Shown: positions 9,821-20,373, numbered from the stretch's first letter. The stretch is 64,000 nucleotides of DNA from Brevundimonas sp. UBA6550 (GCF_002434505.1 NZ_DJKE01000008.1:423300-487299), one strand, 5' to 3'. Translations and numbers: made by a program. The notes: generated by a model not told the origin, from the sequence alone.

Positions 9821-9841
9821 AACCGTTATCAATTAACGGTT
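9821..9841. promoter_or_regulatory. 8-bp dyad upstream of hemA
   Basis: Perfect arms AACCGTTA (9821-9828) and TAACGGTT (9834-9841) flank TCAAT. It lies 19 bases after the methyltransferase stop and 92 bases before hemA. The AT-rich stem and the following TGGGTCGTTTT could make it a weak terminator, or it could be an operator for hemA. Confidence 0.4.
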
Positions 9842-9850
9842 TGGGTCGTT

Positions 9851-9875
9851 TTGTCCATGTCGCGGACATGGACAA
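9851..9875. promoter_or_regulatory. 11-bp perfect palindrome in the hemA upstream region
   Basis: Arms TTGTCCATGTC (9851-9861) and GACATGGACAA (9865-9875) are separated by GCG, with every pair matching. It ends 57 bases before the hemA start. This is the size and symmetry of a dimeric repressor operator, or a strong hairpin in the 5' leader. It does not match the Fnr, Irr or RirA boxes known to control heme genes in alphaproteobacteria. Confidence 0.55.
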
Positions 9876-9932
9876 GGCGGCGCGGGGAGAGCAGAAAACG
9901 CTCAGCCGTCGCCATAAGCGAAAGACCCCGCG

Positions 9933-11159
9933 TTGTTCGATTACAAGGCCGCCTTCAGCCGCTCCGTTGAGCAGGTTCGCAGCGAAGGACGCTATCGCGT
10001 CTTCGCCGATCTCAAGCGCGTGCGCGGCCAGTTCCCGCTCGCCGTGCGTCGCCGTGAGGACGGTTCCGAACAGGACGTCGTCATCTGGTGCTCCAACGAC
10101 TATCTCGGCATGGGCCAGCACGACGCGGTTCTGTCGGCCATGCACGAGGAGATCGACGCCGTGGGCGCGGGCGCCGGCGGCACGCGCAACATTTCCGGCA
10201 CGACCCGCTCGGCGGTCGATTTGGAGGCCGAGCTGGCCGACTGGCACCAGAAGGAGGCGGCGCTGCTGTTCACCTCGGGCTATGTGGGCAATGAGGCGAC
10301 GCTGTCGACGCTTCAGAAGATCCTGCCGGGCCTGATCGTCTTTTCCGACTCGCTGAACCACGCCTCGATGATCGCCGGTATCCGCCATGGCGGAGGCGAG
10401 CGCCATGTGTTCACGCACAACGACCTGGCGCATCTTGAAAGCCTGCTGGCCGCCGCGCCCGCCGAGGCGCCCAAGCTGATCGCCTTCGAAAGCGTCTATT
10501 CGATGGACGGCGACATCGCCGACCTGGCAGGCACCATCGCCCTGGCCAAAAAGTACGGCGCCATGACCTATCTGGACGAGGTCCACGCCGTGGGTCTGTA
10601 TGGCCGGACGGGGGCGGGCGTGGCCGAACGCGACGGCGTTCTGGACCAGATCGACATCATCGAATGCACCCTGGGCAAGGCCATCGGCGTGATGGGCGGC
10701 TATATCGCCGCCGACGCCGTGATCGTGGACGCGGTCCGCAGCTGGGCCTCGGGCTTCATCTTCACCACCAGTCTGCCGCCGGCCTTGACGGCGGGGGCGC
10801 TGGCCTCGGTGCGTCATCTGAAGAGCCACCCGGAACTGCGTGAAAAGCATCAGGAACGCGCCGCGACGCTTAAGGCCCGCTTCGCCGCCGCGGGAATTCC
10901 GGTGATGGAAAGCGAGAGCCACATCGTGCCCGTGCACGTCGGCGATCCGATCCACTGCAAGATGATCTCGGACATGCTGCTGGACGAATACGGCGTCTAT
11001 GTTCAGCCGATCAACTATCCGACCGTGCCCAAGGGGACCGAGCGCCTGCGCTTCACCCCCTCGCCGAACCACACCGACGCCATGATGGACCATCTGGTCC
11101 AGGCGATGGACAAGCTGTTCGCCCACTGCAACGTGGCGCGCCGTCCCGTCGCCGCATGA
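9933..11159 (+). CDS. hemA: 5-aminolevulinate synthase
   Basis: PLP enzyme that condenses glycine and succinyl-CoA into 5-aminolevulinate (Shemin C4 pathway, a hallmark of alphaproteobacteria). It has 408 residues. WCSNDYLGM and GTRNISGTT are the N-terminal signature, [10 protein letters not shown] carries the PLP-ring Asp, and the Schiff-base Lys is in [14 protein letters not shown]. The start must be TTG at 9933, because an in-frame TAA stands at 9915-9917 and no ATG or GTG precedes MFDYKAAF; GAAAGA about eight bases upstream is a weak ribosome site. Two dyads sit in the upstream region, suggesting regulated expression. Its stop overlaps the next small gene (ATGA). Confidence 0.95.
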   Translation: MFDYKAAFSRSVEQVRSEGRYRVFADLKRVRGQFPLAVRRREDGSEQDVVIWCSNDYLGMGQHDAVLSAMHEEIDAVGAGAGGTRNISGTTRSAVDLEAELADWHQKEAALLFTSGYVGNEATLSTLQKILPGLIVFSDSLNHASMIAGIRHGGGERHVFTHNDLAHLESLLAAAPAEAPKLIAFESVYSMDGDIADLAGTIALAKKYGAMTYLDEVHAVGLYGRTGAGVAERDGVLDQIDIIECTLGKAIGVMGGYIAADAVIVDAVRSWASGFIFTTSLPPALTAGALASVRHLKSHPELREKHQERAATLKARFAAAGIPVMESESHIVPVHVGDPIHCKMISDMLLDEYGVYVQPINYPTVPKGTERLRFTPSPNHTDAMMDHLVQAMDKLFAHCNVARRPVAA

Positions 11160-11341
11160 CGACCGGCGACGACCTCGGCGAGGTCATCGTCGAGTTCACT
11201 CGCAACGGCCCCTACGTCAAATGCTCGGCCATCCACGTCGCCACTGGCCGCGAGGTCAGCGCCATGGGGCCGGTTAACGAGCCGAAGTCGGTCGAGCGAG
11301 TGGCGATCGCCAAGTTGCGACGGGCCTTGGGCAATGGCTGA
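11156..11341 (+). CDS. Small conserved protein, possibly DUF6898 family
   Basis: A 61-residue soluble protein whose ATG overlaps the hemA stop by four bases, so it is probably translationally coupled. The sequence ([27 protein letters not shown]) looks like one small beta-sheet unit followed by a helix ([14 protein letters not shown]). It resembles short alphaproteobacterial proteins that I recall as DUF6898; that name is uncertain. No function is known to me. Its position between hemA and glyA may mean only shared transcription. Confidence 0.65.
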   Translation: MTTGDDLGEVIVEFTRNGPYVKCSAIHVATGREVSAMGPVNEPKSVERVAIAKLRRALGNG

Positions 11342-11410
11342 CCACAAGATGTTGTGGTCGGGCGCGGCTGGGGATAGATAGGCCAGCTTCTGATTTCCGG
11401 GGATTCCAGC

Positions 11411-12694
11411 GTGACGGCCTTCACCCACGACGCCTATTTCACCAAGACGCTCGCTGACGCCGACCCGGACGTCTTCAAGGGCATTCAGGGCGAGCTGGGC
11501 CGTCAGCGCGAACAGATCGAACTGATCGCGTCAGAGAATATCGTCTCCCAGGCGGTTCTGGATGCGCAGGGGTCGGTCCTGACCAACAAATACGCCGAAG
11601 GCTATCCCGGCCGCCGCTATTACGGCGGCTGCGAATTCGTCGACATCACCGAGGATCTGGCGCGCGAGCGCGCGAAAAAGCTGTTCGGCGCCGCCTTCGC
11701 CAACGTCCAGCCGCACTCGGGCGCCCAGGCCAATCAGGCCGTCTTCTTCACCCTGCTGCAACCCGGCGACACCTTCCTGGGCATGGACCTAGCCTGCGGC
11801 GGTCACCTGACGCACGGTTCGCCGGCCAACCAGTCGGGCAAGTGGTTCCGCCCCGTGACCTACAAGGTTCGCGAAGACGATCACCTGATCGACTACGATC
11901 ACGTCGCCGAAATGGCCGAGCGTGAGAAACCCAAGCTGATCCTGGCCGGCGCCAGCGCCTACAGCCGCCACATCGACTTCAAGCGGTTCCGCGAAATCGC
12001 GGACAGCGTGGGCGCCTATCTGATGGTGGACATGGCTCACTATGCGGGTCTGATCGCCGGCGGCGCCTATCCCGATCCGATCCCGCACGCCCACGTCGTG
12101 ACGACCACGACGCACAAGACCCTGCGCGGCCCGCGCGGCGGCATGATCCTGTCCAACGACGTGGACCTGGGCAAGAAGATCAACTCGGCCGTCTTCCCCG
12201 GCCTGCAGGGCGGCCCGCTGGAACACGTCATCGCCGGCAAGGCCGTGGCCTTCGGCGAGGCGCTGAAGCCCGAGTTCAAGCTTTATGCCCAACAGGTCGT
12301 CAAGAACGCCCAGGCCCTGTCCGGCGTGCTGATCGAGCGCGGCCTGGCCATCGTCTCGGGCGGCACCGACAGCCATCTGGCCCTGGTCGACCTGCGGCCC
12401 AAGGGCGTGACCGGCAAGGCGACCGAGCACGAGCTCGAAAAGGCGCTGATGACCTGCAACAAGAACGGCGTGCCGTTCGACACCGCGCCCTTCACCGTCA
12501 CCTCGGGGGTCCGCCTGGGCACACCGGCGGGCACCACGCGCGGCTTCGGCGAGGACGAGTTCAAGCAGATCGGTCACTGGATCGCCGACGTCGTCTCCTC
12601 GATGAACGGCGGCGACGAAGCCGATCCGGCCGTCGTGTCGGGCGTGGCGGCCCAGGTGCGCGAGTTGACGCACCGCTTCCCGATCTACGGGTAA
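11411..12694 (+). CDS. glyA: Serine hydroxymethyltransferase
   Basis: PLP enzyme that interconverts serine and glycine while loading tetrahydrofolate with a one-carbon unit; its glycine also feeds the nearby HemA reaction. It has 427 residues. [14 protein letters not shown] motif ([16 protein letters not shown]), the PLP-Lys segment [15 protein letters not shown] and the C-terminal [20 protein letters not shown] are all present. The start is GTG at 11411, preceded by GGGGA. nrdR begins seven bases after the stop, a common gene order in alphaproteobacteria. Confidence 0.96.
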   Translation: MTAFTHDAYFTKTLADADPDVFKGIQGELGRQREQIELIASENIVSQAVLDAQGSVLTNKYAEGYPGRRYYGGCEFVDITEDLARERAKKLFGAAFANVQPHSGAQANQAVFFTLLQPGDTFLGMDLACGGHLTHGSPANQSGKWFRPVTYKVREDDHLIDYDHVAEMAEREKPKLILAGASAYSRHIDFKRFREIADSVGAYLMVDMAHYAGLIAGGAYPDPIPHAHVVTTTTHKTLRGPRGGMILSNDVDLGKKINSAVFPGLQGGPLEHVIAGKAVAFGEALKPEFKLYAQQVVKNAQALSGVLIERGLAIVSGGTDSHLALVDLRPKGVTGKATEHELEKALMTCNKNGVPFDTAPFTVTSGVRLGTPAGTTRGFGEDEFKQIGHWIADVVSSMNGGDEADPAVVSGVAAQVRELTHRFPIYG

Positions 12695-12701
12695 GTCACT
12701 G

Positions 12702-13172
12702 ATGAAGTGCCCTTTTTGCGGTCATCAGGATACGCAGGTCAAGGATAGCCGACCGTCGGACGACGGCTCGGCCATTCGCCGCCGCCGGTCCTGCCCCAAC
12801 TGCAACGGGCGCTTCACCACCTTCGAGCGGGTGCAGTTGCGCGAACTGGTCATCCTGAAGCGCAATGGACGGCGCACACCGTTCGAGCGTGACAAGCTGG
12901 AACGGTCGCTGGGCGTGGCCCTGCGCAAACGCCCGGTCCAGGCCGATCAGGTCGAGCAGATGGTCAACCGGATCGTGCGCCAGTTGGAGAGCCTGGGCGA
13001 AACCGAAATCCCGTCCAGCACCGTCGGCGACTTCATCATGAAGGCGCTGAAGGGCGTGGATGAGGTGGCCTATGTCCGCTACGCCTCGGTCTATAAGGAC
13101 TTCCGCCACACCGGCGATTTCGCCAAATTCCTGGGCGACGAAGGCTTGGACGAGCCGACCGGCAAGGTCTGA
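12702..13172 (+). CDS. nrdR: Transcriptional repressor NrdR
   Basis: Zinc- and nucleotide-binding repressor of ribonucleotide reductase genes. Residues 1-45 form the zinc ribbon (CPFCG and CPNC pairs, with [17 protein letters not shown]), and residues 49-139 form an ATP-cone that senses ATP/dATP. It has 156 residues. It lies between glyA and the rib genes and overlaps ribD by one base, so it is probably the first gene of the rib-nus operon or co-transcribed with glyA. Confidence 0.96.
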   Translation: MKCPFCGHQDTQVKDSRPSDDGSAIRRRRSCPNCNGRFTTFERVQLRELVILKRNGRRTPFERDKLERSLGVALRKRPVQADQVEQMVNRIVRQLESLGETEIPSSTVGDFIMKALKGVDEVAYVRYASVYKDFRHTGDFAKFLGDEGLDEPTGKV

Positions 13173-13792
13173 TGCGGATCACGCTGAAACTGGCGACCTC
13201 GCTGGACGGGCGGATCGCCACGGCCTCGGGCGAAAGCCAGTGGATCACCGGCGAGGCGGCGCGACTGGAAGGTCATCGGCTGCGCGCCGCCCACGACGCC
13301 ATTCTTGTCGGCGTGGAGACGGTGCTGCACGACGACCCCAAACTGACCGCCCGTCTGCCGGGCCGGACCGTGGACCAGCCGCTGCGGGTCGTGCTGGACA
13401 GCCGATTGCGGACCCCTGGGACGGCGAAGCTGGCCCGCGAAAACACCCTGATCCTGACCGCCGCCCAGCCCCACGCCATCGGTTCGGCCAAGGTGCGCCG
13501 GGTTGACGCGGAAGACGGCCGTCCGGCCATTTCCGCTGTCCTGAAGGCCCTGAAAGACGCGGGCGCGACCTCGGTTCTGATCGAGGGCGGCGGCCAGGTT
13601 GCGGCGTCCTTCCTGCGCGCCGGCGCCGTCGATGCGCTGGAGTGGTTCCGCGCGCCCATACTGCTGGGCGGGGAGGGGCGGCCCTGCGTCGCCGCGCTGG
13701 CTCTTGCAAAGCTGTCCGACGCCCCCAAGTTCCGTCGCCTGGGCGTGGAGCCCGTCGGCGACGACCTGTGGGAACGCTACGTCCGTCTCTGA
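13172..13792 (+). CDS. ribD: RibD-type pyrimidine reductase domain without the deaminase domain
   Basis: Reduces 5-amino-6-ribosylamino-uracil 5'-phosphate in riboflavin synthesis. The 206 residues correspond only to the C-terminal reductase half of RibD: the start is [16 protein letters not shown], with QWITG, HDAILVGVETVLHDDP and LIEGGGQVAASFL. The N-terminal zinc deaminase domain (HAE...PCxxxGRTPPC) is absent, and the start is fixed by the one-base overlap with the nrdR stop, so this is not a mis-chosen start. The deaminase step must be supplied elsewhere. It is followed by ribE. Confidence 0.88.
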   Translation: MRITLKLATSLDGRIATASGESQWITGEAARLEGHRLRAAHDAILVGVETVLHDDPKLTARLPGRTVDQPLRVVLDSRLRTPGTAKLARENTLILTAAQPHAIGSAKVRRVDAEDGRPAISAVLKALKDAGATSVLIEGGGQVAASFLRAGAVDALEWFRAPILLGGEGRPCVAALALAKLSDAPKFRRLGVEPVGDDLWERYVRL

Positions 13793-13859
13793 CGTCGATT
13801 TCAGACGATTGAGACTATTCAGACTGTATTTTTCGGGTCCGAAGGGGGCCAGCGTCCAA

Positions 13860-14450
13860 ATGTTCACCGGCATCGTCACCGACATCGGCCGCGTCCGCGA
13901 CGTCCGCGCGACCGACCGCGACCGGCGCTACGAGATCGAGACGGCCTGGGACACCGCCGACATCGACCTGGGCGCCTCCGTCAGCCATGCGGGCTGTTGC
14001 CTGACAGTAACGGAGAAGGGCGGCGGCTGGTTCGCCGTCGAGGTGTCGAACGAAACCCTGTCCAAGACGACGCTTGGCTCCTGGGCCGCTGGGGACAGCG
14101 TCAACCTGGAACGGGCGGCGAGACTGGGCGACGAGATGGGCGGTCATGTGGTCTCGGGCCACGTCGACGGCCTGGGGCGCGTCGTTTCCATCACGCCGGA
14201 GGGCGGATCGCACCGGATCGCGGTCGAGGCGCCGTCGCCCCTTCATCGCTACATCGCCGCCAAGGGCTCAATCACCGTCGATGGCGTGTCCCTGACCGTG
14301 AACGTGGTCGAGGGGCGGGTCTTCTGGCTGAACATCATCCCCCACACCTGGACGGTGACGACGCTGGGCGGGCTGAAAGTCGGCGATACGGTCAATCTGG
14401 AGATCGACATGCTGGCGCGTTACCTCGCGCGGTGGCAGGAGACGGCATGA
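13860..14450 (+). CDS. ribE: Riboflavin synthase alpha chain
   Basis: Final step of riboflavin synthesis: dismutation of two 6,7-dimethyl-8-ribityllumazine molecules. It has 196 residues with the expected internal duplication of two lumazine-binding barrels (MFTGIVTDIG at the N-terminus; GHVVSGHVDG and GSITVDGVSLTVN in the repeats). The ATG at 13860 sets the family's usual length. The 67-base gap after ribD holds no FMN riboswitch. Its stop overlaps the ribBA start (ATGA). Confidence 0.96.
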   Translation: MFTGIVTDIGRVRDVRATDRDRRYEIETAWDTADIDLGASVSHAGCCLTVTEKGGGWFAVEVSNETLSKTTLGSWAAGDSVNLERAARLGDEMGGHVVSGHVDGLGRVVSITPEGGSHRIAVEAPSPLHRYIAAKGSITVDGVSLTVNVVEGRVFWLNIIPHTWTVTTLGGLKVGDTVNLEIDMLARYLARWQETA

Positions 14451-15586
14451 TGCAAGTCCCGGCCGCCAATGTGAACGACAGCCCGATCAGTCCGATCGAG
14501 GACATCCTGGAGGACGCCCGCAACGGCCGCCCCTACATCCTGGTGGACGCCGAGGATCGCGAGAACGAGGGGGACATCATCATCCCCGCCCAGTTCGCCA
14601 CGCCGGATCAGATCAACTTCATGATCCGTCAGGCGCGGGGCCTGGTCTGTCTTGCCCTGACGGCCGAGCGGGCGCAGCAACTGCGCCTTCCGCCGATGGC
14701 CGCCGACAATCGCGAGAGCATGAAGACGGCCTTCACCGTCTCCATCGAGGCCAAGGAGGGCGTCACCACCGGCATTTCCGCCGCCGACCGCTCGCGCACC
14801 ATCCATGTGGCGACCGATGCGTCCAAGGGCATGGACGACATCGTTTCGCCCGGCCACATCTTCCCCCTAGTGGCGCGCGATGGCGGCGTTCTGGTCCGCG
14901 CCGGACACACCGAGGCGGCCGTGGACATCAGCCGCATGGCCGGCCTGACGCCCGCCGGGGTGATCTGCGAGATCATCAAGGACGACGGCGAGATGGCGCG
15001 AATGCCCGACCTGATCGCCTTCGCCCAACTTCATGGTCTCAAAATCGGCACCATCGCCGACCTGATCGCCTATCGCCGCCGCACCGAACGCTTCGTCGAG
15101 CGGATCATGGACACCCCGTTCGACAGCGTGCACGGCGGCCCGTTCCGCCTGATGCTGTACAAGAACACCATTGAGGGGGCCGAGCACGTCGCCCTGGTCC
15201 ACGGCCGGATCGACCCGTCCAAGCCGACCCTGGTGCGGATGCATCAGGTCGATTTCGCCTGCGACCTGCTGGGTCATGTGGAGGCGCGCCAGGACTATGT
15301 GCCCAGCGCCCTGCGCCAGATCACCGATCATGACGGCCCCGGCGTGGTCGTCTTCCTGCGCGACCCGTCGCTGACGTCTCTCGCCGAGCGGCTGGCGGGG
15401 GCGGACCGGCCGGCGGCGGTGGATCGGTCGCTGCGGGCTTACGGCGTCGGGGCGCAGATCCTGCTGGACCTGGGCGTCAAGGACATGATCGTGATGAGTT
15501 CGACGCGACCCGAACCGACCGCGCTGGAAGGCTACGGCCTGCGCATCGTCGGCTGGCGCGACATGGATGGAGAGACCAAGGCGTGA
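14447..15586 (+). CDS. ribBA: 3,4-dihydroxy-2-butanone 4-phosphate synthase with degenerate GTP cyclohydrolase II domain
   Basis: The N-terminal domain (residues about 18-215) is a normal DHBP synthase: [37 protein letters not shown]. The C-terminal half has the GTP cyclohydrolase II fold but lacks its zinc site: where active enzymes have HSECLTGD...CDCG, this protein reads [17 protein letters not shown] therefore predict only the DHBP synthase is active (RibBX-like). It has 379 residues, starting with an ATG overlapping the ribE stop. ribH follows with an overlapping GTG. Confidence 0.92.
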   Translation: MMQVPAANVNDSPISPIEDILEDARNGRPYILVDAEDRENEGDIIIPAQFATPDQINFMIRQARGLVCLALTAERAQQLRLPPMAADNRESMKTAFTVSIEAKEGVTTGISAADRSRTIHVATDASKGMDDIVSPGHIFPLVARDGGVLVRAGHTEAAVDISRMAGLTPAGVICEIIKDDGEMARMPDLIAFAQLHGLKIGTIADLIAYRRRTERFVERIMDTPFDSVHGGPFRLMLYKNTIEGAEHVALVHGRIDPSKPTLVRMHQVDFACDLLGHVEARQDYVPSALRQITDHDGPGVVVFLRDPSLTSLAERLAGADRPAAVDRSLRAYGVGAQILLDLGVKDMIVMSSTRPEPTALEGYGLRIVGWRDMDGETKA

Positions 15587-16044
15587 GCGAAGCCCCCCGT
15601 ATTCTGATCGTCGAGGCCCGGTTCTATGACGACCTGGCCGACGCCCTGCTGGAGGGCGCCAAGGAGACGCTGAAGGCGCGCGGCGCCGACTTCGACGTGG
15701 TCACCGTGCCCGGGGCGCTGGAAATTCCGCCCGCCATCGCCATGGCCGAGGAGGCTGGCCGTTTCCCGACCGCGCCCCGCTATGACGGCTATGTCGCGCT
15801 CGGCACGGTCATCCGTGGCGAGACCTATCATTTCGAGATCGTGTCGGATCAGTCGGCGGCCGGCATCATGGCCTTGGGGGTCAAGGGGCTGGCCATCGGC
15901 AACGGCGTGCTGACGACCGAGGACGAGGACCAGGCCTGGTATCGGGCGCGGCTATCGGAAGGGGATAAGGGGGGCGGGGCGGCGAAAGCCTGTCTGGAAC
16001 TGATTGCCTTGAAGAAGCGATTGCGCGTAGGCGTCGGCGCATGA
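15583..16044 (+). CDS. ribH: 6,7-dimethyl-8-ribityllumazine synthase
   Basis: Joins the RibB product to 5-amino-6-ribitylamino-uracil. It has 153 residues. GALEIPPAI, the [12 protein letters not shown] segment with the catalytic His, and [12 protein letters not shown] are diagnostic. It starts at GTG 15583, overlapping the ribBA TGA, and its end overlaps nusB by four bases. The compact overlaps point to one polycistronic message ribD-ribE-ribBA-ribH-nusB-thiL. Confidence 0.96.
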   Translation: MSEAPRILIVEARFYDDLADALLEGAKETLKARGADFDVVTVPGALEIPPAIAMAEEAGRFPTAPRYDGYVALGTVIRGETYHFEIVSDQSAAGIMALGVKGLAIGNGVLTTEDEDQAWYRARLSEGDKGGGAAKACLELIALKKRLRVGVGA

Positions 16045-16565
16045 CTGAACCGAACAGCGTAAAAGCCGTCCTCGAACAACTGGCCGAAGCCGAAAGGCAG
16101 CGCGCCGAGCCGAACCTGACCTCCAAACAGCGTCGCGCCCGCACCGTGTCGCGCCTCGCCGCCGTGCAGGCCCTGTATCAGATGGAGTTGGCGGGCGAGG
16201 GCGTGGAGACGGTGATCACCGAATTCTCCAACTTCCGCTTCGACGCCGACATCGAGGGCGAAGCCCTGGCCGAGGCCGACGAGGCCTATTTCGCCGACAT
16301 CGTGCGCGGCGTGATCGAAAGCCAGCGCGATATCGACGCCGCGATCAAGGCGCGCCTGGCGTCCAACTGGAAGCTGGAGCGGATCGACGCCACCCTGCGC
16401 GCCCTGCTGCGGTCGGGCGCCTGGGAGCTGATGAAACACCCCGAGACGCCGCGCGAGGTCGTGATCGACGAATATGTCGAACTGGCCAAGGCCTTCTTCG
16501 ACGACGCCGAGGCGCGCTTCGTGAACGCCGCGCTGGACGGCGTGGCCAAAGACACGCGCAAATAA
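16041..16565 (+). CDS. nusB: Transcription antitermination factor NusB
   Basis: RNA-binding all-helical protein that with NusE (S10) forms the rrn antitermination complex. It has 174 residues with an N-terminal extension of about 28 residues, then [19 protein letters not shown] and the C-terminal helices with [31 protein letters not shown]. The gene order ribH-nusB-thiL is widespread. It overlaps ribH by four bases and thiL by one. Confidence 0.95.
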   Translation: MTEPNSVKAVLEQLAEAERQRAEPNLTSKQRRARTVSRLAAVQALYQMELAGEGVETVITEFSNFRFDADIEGEALAEADEAYFADIVRGVIESQRDIDAAIKARLASNWKLERIDATLRALLRSGAWELMKHPETPREVVIDEYVELAKAFFDDAEARFVNAALDGVAKDTRK

Positions 16566-17554
16566 TGCCGGCGCTCGACGTCGCGGGCGAGTTCGAGACG
16601 ATCGAGAGGCTGCTGAGGCCCCTGGCCCATCCCGAGTGGGCGAGGGGGCTGATGGACGACGTGGCGGTACTGCCGTCGCGCCCCGGCCATGACCTCGTCC
16701 TGACCAAGGACGCCATGGTCGAGGGCGTGCATTTCCTGCCCGACGATCCGCTGGACACCGTGGCCAGAAAGCTGTTGCGGGTGAACCTGTCGGATCTGGC
16801 GGCCAAGGGCGCGGAGCCGTTCGGCTATCTGCTGTCCTGCTTCTGGTCCGAACGCTGCGGCTGGCCCGAGCGGGCGGCCTTTGCGGCAGGTCTGGCCGAG
16901 GATCAGGCCCGGTTCGGCGTGGCCCTGATGGGCGGCGATACGGTCAGGACGCCGGGACCGGCCGGCTTCTCCCTGACCGCGCTGGGCTGGATTTCGGCTG
17001 GCGGAGCGGTGTCGCGGGCGGGGGCGCAGGTCGGGGATCTGGTCTTCGTCACCGGCGCCGTCGGCGACGGGTTGCTGGGACTGCGAGCGGCCCGGGGCGA
17101 ACTGTCGCTGGACGAGGTGCGCCTCGCCGCTCTGATCGACCACTATCGGACGCCGACGCCGCGTCTGGACTTCGCGCCGGCGATCCGAGAGTTCGCGACC
17201 GCATCGGTGGATGTGTCGGACGGTCTGGCGGCGGACCTGGCCCACATAGCGCGCGCCAGCGGCGTCGGCGTCACACTCAACCTGAACGTCCTGCCGCTGT
17301 CGGCCGCCGCCCAGGCTTGGTTCGACGACCGCGTCGATGCGCAACTGTCGTTGGAAGACCTGGCCAGCGGCGGCGACGACTATGAGATCGCCTTCACCGC
17401 CCATCCCCGCCATGAGGAGGCGCTCCGTCGCGAGGCCGACAGGCGACTGGTTCGGCTGACGCGAATAGGGGAGGTCACGTCCGGCGTCGGCTTGACCGCG
17501 ATCCACGACGGCCGTCCGATCGAAATGGCGCGTCGCGGCTGGACCCATGGTTGA
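16565..17554 (+). CDS. thiL: Thiamine-monophosphate kinase
   Basis: ATP-dependent phosphorylation of thiamine monophosphate to the active cofactor thiamine diphosphate. It has 329 residues, PurM/AIR synthase fold. LTKDAMVEGVHF, RVNLSDLAAKGAEP and ALMGGDTVRTPG carry the metal- and nucleotide-binding Asp residues; SVDVSDGLAADLAHIA and LASGGDDYEIAFTA are in the C-terminal half. It is the last gene of the rib-nus run, and its ATG shares one base with the nusB stop. Confidence 0.95.
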   Translation: MPALDVAGEFETIERLLRPLAHPEWARGLMDDVAVLPSRPGHDLVLTKDAMVEGVHFLPDDPLDTVARKLLRVNLSDLAAKGAEPFGYLLSCFWSERCGWPERAAFAAGLAEDQARFGVALMGGDTVRTPGPAGFSLTALGWISAGGAVSRAGAQVGDLVFVTGAVGDGLLGLRAARGELSLDEVRLAALIDHYRTPTPRLDFAPAIREFATASVDVSDGLAADLAHIARASGVGVTLNLNVLPLSAAAQAWFDDRVDAQLSLEDLASGGDDYEIAFTAHPRHEEALRREADRRLVRLTRIGEVTSGVGLTAIHDGRPIEMARRGWTHG

Positions 17555-17597
17555 GGCGGCAAGGGAATCCTAACGCCCATGGGCTAAAGAGCCTATC

Positions 17598-18026
17598 ATG
17601 GATCGCAGAACCTTGATCGTCGCCGGGACCGTCTCCCTCACGGGCGGCCTGCCGCGCCCCGCCGCCGCGTCCAGCGAAGCATCCGCCGCGCCTGCGTCCT
17701 TGAGCATCGCCGGGTTGGGCCTGCCGGTCATCGACGGCGGCCGGTTGCGCAACTACGTCTTCGTCGCCCTTCGACTGGAACTGGGCGCGGGCAAGACCAT
17801 GGAGCAGATCAAGCCCAAGGAGGCCTTCTTCCGCGACGCCTTGGTCCGCGCGGCGCATCGCACGCCCTTCACAGTCCCCGGCGACTGGACCCGCCTAGAC
17901 GAACGCGCCCTGTCCGCCGCCCTGGTTTCCGCCTCGGCCGCGATTTCAGGGCGTGGATCGGTGCGTCGGGTTGAAGTCGTCAGCCAGACGCCCCGTCGTC
18001 GAACGGGTATGCAACGACCGCAATGA
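17598..18026 (+). CDS. Predicted exported protein of unknown function
   Basis: A 142-residue protein with an N-terminal export signal (MDRRTLIVAGTVSLTGG, possibly Tat because of the RR) and a small C-terminal domain containing LRNYVFVALRLELG and KPKEAFFRDALVRAAHRTPF. The middle part has some resemblance to FliL-like periplasmic domains, but I cannot assign it. It lies between thiL and the pyrophosphatase gene with its own 43-base upstream gap. Confidence 0.65.
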   Translation: MDRRTLIVAGTVSLTGGLPRPAAASSEASAAPASLSIAGLGLPVIDGGRLRNYVFVALRLELGAGKTMEQIKPKEAFFRDALVRAAHRTPFTVPGDWTRLDERALSAALVSASAAISGRGSVRRVEVVSQTPRRRTGMQRPQ

Positions 18027-18203
18027 GCGGTTTGGCGACCCCTGTTGCGCCACTTCCGAACGCATGACACGCTCCACCTGCAAATCCCAAAGGACGCACT
18101 GACGCGTTCGCCGCGTGCGGGGGGACCGGAAGGCGGACAGAGGCGATAACCCCGACCGCCGCCCATGGCCTGCGCGCCTGTTTGCAAGGGCATGGAAACG
18201 CCA

Positions 18204-20351
18204 ATGACGAACTCACTCACGCTGGTCTTCGCGGCCGGCCTTCTGGCGGTGCTTTACGGCGCCGCTCAGACCGCCGTGCTGATGAAGGCGAGCACTGGCA
18301 ACGACAAGATGCGAGAGATCGCAGCCGCCATTCAGGAAGGCGCCTCTGCCTATCTGAAGCGGCAGTATCTGACCATCGGCCTGGTCGGGATCGTGATCCT
18401 GATCGCGGCCTATTTCCTTATCGGCGTATATGCCGCCGTCGGCTTCCTGATCGGCGCGGTCCTGTCCGGGGCGGCGGGCTATGCGGGAATGCTGATTTCC
18501 GTGCGCGCCAATGTCCGCACCGCCCAGGCGGCGTCCGAAGGACTGGCCAAGGGGCTGGATCTGGCGTTCCGCTCGGGCGCCATCACCGGCATGTTCGTGG
18601 CGGGCGGCGCCCTGATCGGGGTGTCGGGCTACTATATAGTCCTTACCCAGCATCTGGGTCTGGCGTCGACCGGGCGCGAAGTGATCGACGGGCTGGTGGC
18701 TTTGGGCTTCGGCGCCTCGCTGATCTCGATCTTCGCGCGTCTGGGCGGCGGCATCTTCACCAAGGGCGCCGACGTCGGCGGCGATATGGTGGGCAAGGTC
18801 GAGGCGGGCATCCCCGAGGACGATCCCCGCAACGCCGCCACCATCGCCGACAATGTGGGCGACAATGTCGGCGACTGCGCCGGCATGGCCGCCGACCTGT
18901 TCGAGACCTATGCGGTGACGACGGTGGCGACCATGGTGTTGGCCGCCATCTTCTTCCGGGGCCAGCCCTATGTCGATGTGATGATGGTCCTGCCGCTGGC
19001 GATCTGCGCGGTCTGCGTGGTCACATCCATCGTCGGCAGCTTCTTCGTGCGGCTGGGCAAGAGCCGCAACATCATGGGCGCGCTGTATCAGGGCCTGATC
19101 GTGACCGGTGTCTTGTCCATCGGCGCGGTCTGGTGGGTCATCAACCAGATGATGACGGGGCCGATCGTTACGGCCGGCGGGTTGGAGATCCAGCCCATGG
19201 CGTTGTTCTGGTCGGGCATGGTGGGTCTGGCGGTGACGGCGGCGATCGTCGTCGTGACCGAATACTACACCGGGTCGGGCTTCCGGCCGGTTCGGTCGGT
19301 GGCCAATGCCTCGGTCTCGGGCCACGGCACCAATGTCATCCAGGGTCTGGCGGTGTCGCTGGAGGCCACGGCGCTTCCGGCCCTGACGATCATCGTCGGC
19401 ATCGTGGTCAGCTTCCAACTGGCGGGCCTGTTCGGCATCGCCATCGCCACCACGACCATGTTGGGCGTGGCGGGGATGATCGTGGCGCTGGACGCCTTTG
19501 GACCCGTCACCGACAACGCCGGCGGCATCGCGGAGATGGCGGGTCTTCCGGCTGAGGTGCGCCATTCGACGGATGCGCTGGATGCCGTGGGCAACACGAC
19601 CAAGGCCGTGACCAAGGGCTACGCCATCGGTTCGGCCGGTCTGGGCGCCCTGGTGCTGTTCGCGGCCTATACGTCGGACCTGCAGTATTTCTCGGCCAAT
19701 CCGGCGGACTATCCGTTCTTCGCCAATATGGGAGCGGTCGCCTTCGATCTGACCAACCCGTATGTCGTCGTCGGTCTGTTGTTCGGGGGGCTGCTGCCCT
19801 TCCTGTTCGGCGGCATGTCGATGATGGCGGTCGGACGGGCGGCCGAATCGGTCGTCGCGGAAGTACGGCGCCAGTTCCGCGAGAACCCCGGCATCATGAC
19901 CTATCAGGTCAAACCGGAATACGGCCGCGCGGTCGATATCCTGACCAAGGCCGCGATTCGCGAGATGATCGTGCCATCGCTGCTGCCTGTGCTGTCGCCT
20001 ATCGTCCTGTTCGTCGCGGTGCTGGGCATTTCGGACAAGGCCAACGCCTTCGCCGCCCTCGGCGCCATGCTGATGGGGGTGATCGTGACCGGCCTGTTCG
20101 TGGCCATTTCGATGACCTCGGGCGGCGGCGCCTGGGACAACGCCAAGAAGGTTATCGAGGAAGGGTTCACCGACAAGAACGGCGTCGTTCACGGCAAGGG
20201 GTCGGAGGCCCACAAGGCGGCCGTGACCGGCGACACGGTCGGCGATCCCTACAAGGATACGTCCGGCCCGGCGGTGAACCCGATGATCAAGATCACCAAC
20301 ATCGTCGCCCTGCTTCTGCTGGCGGTGCTGGCCAGCGGAAACATCGGCTAG
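18204..20351 (+). CDS. hppA: K+-independent H+-translocating pyrophosphatase
   Basis: Membrane pump that hydrolyses pyrophosphate to export protons. It has about 715 residues and some 16 membrane helices. The substrate motif [21 protein letters not shown] and [20 protein letters not shown] are intact. [17 protein letters not shown] carries Lys instead of Ala, the marker of the K+-independent subclass. I chose ATG 18204 ([12 protein letters not shown]); in-frame ATGs at 18192 and 18165 would extend the N-terminus. A strong terminator follows. Confidence 0.95.
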   Translation: MTNSLTLVFAAGLLAVLYGAAQTAVLMKASTGNDKMREIAAAIQEGASAYLKRQYLTIGLVGIVILIAAYFLIGVYAAVGFLIGAVLSGAAGYAGMLISVRANVRTAQAASEGLAKGLDLAFRSGAITGMFVAGGALIGVSGYYIVLTQHLGLASTGREVIDGLVALGFGASLISIFARLGGGIFTKGADVGGDMVGKVEAGIPEDDPRNAATIADNVGDNVGDCAGMAADLFETYAVTTVATMVLAAIFFRGQPYVDVMMVLPLAICAVCVVTSIVGSFFVRLGKSRNIMGALYQGLIVTGVLSIGAVWWVINQMMTGPIVTAGGLEIQPMALFWSGMVGLAVTAAIVVVTEYYTGSGFRPVRSVANASVSGHGTNVIQGLAVSLEATALPALTIIVGIVVSFQLAGLFGIAIATTTMLGVAGMIVALDAFGPVTDNAGGIAEMAGLPAEVRHSTDALDAVGNTTKAVTKGYAIGSAGLGALVLFAAYTSDLQYFSANPADYPFFANMGAVAFDLTNPYVVVGLLFGGLLPFLFGGMSMMAVGRAAESVVAEVRRQFRENPGIMTYQVKPEYGRAVDILTKAAIREMIVPSLLPVLSPIVLFVAVLGISDKANAFAALGAMLMGVIVTGLFVAISMTSGGGAWDNAKKVIEEGFTDKNGVVHGKGSEAHKAAVTGDTVGDPYKDTSGPAVNPMIKITNIVALLLLAVLASGNIG

Positions 20352-20373
20352 CTCGAACGGCTACGATACGAAA

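Noticed and set aside
13793..13859. Possible FMN riboswitch before ribE
   Set aside because: The gap is only 67 bases and lacks the conserved FMN-element junction sequences.
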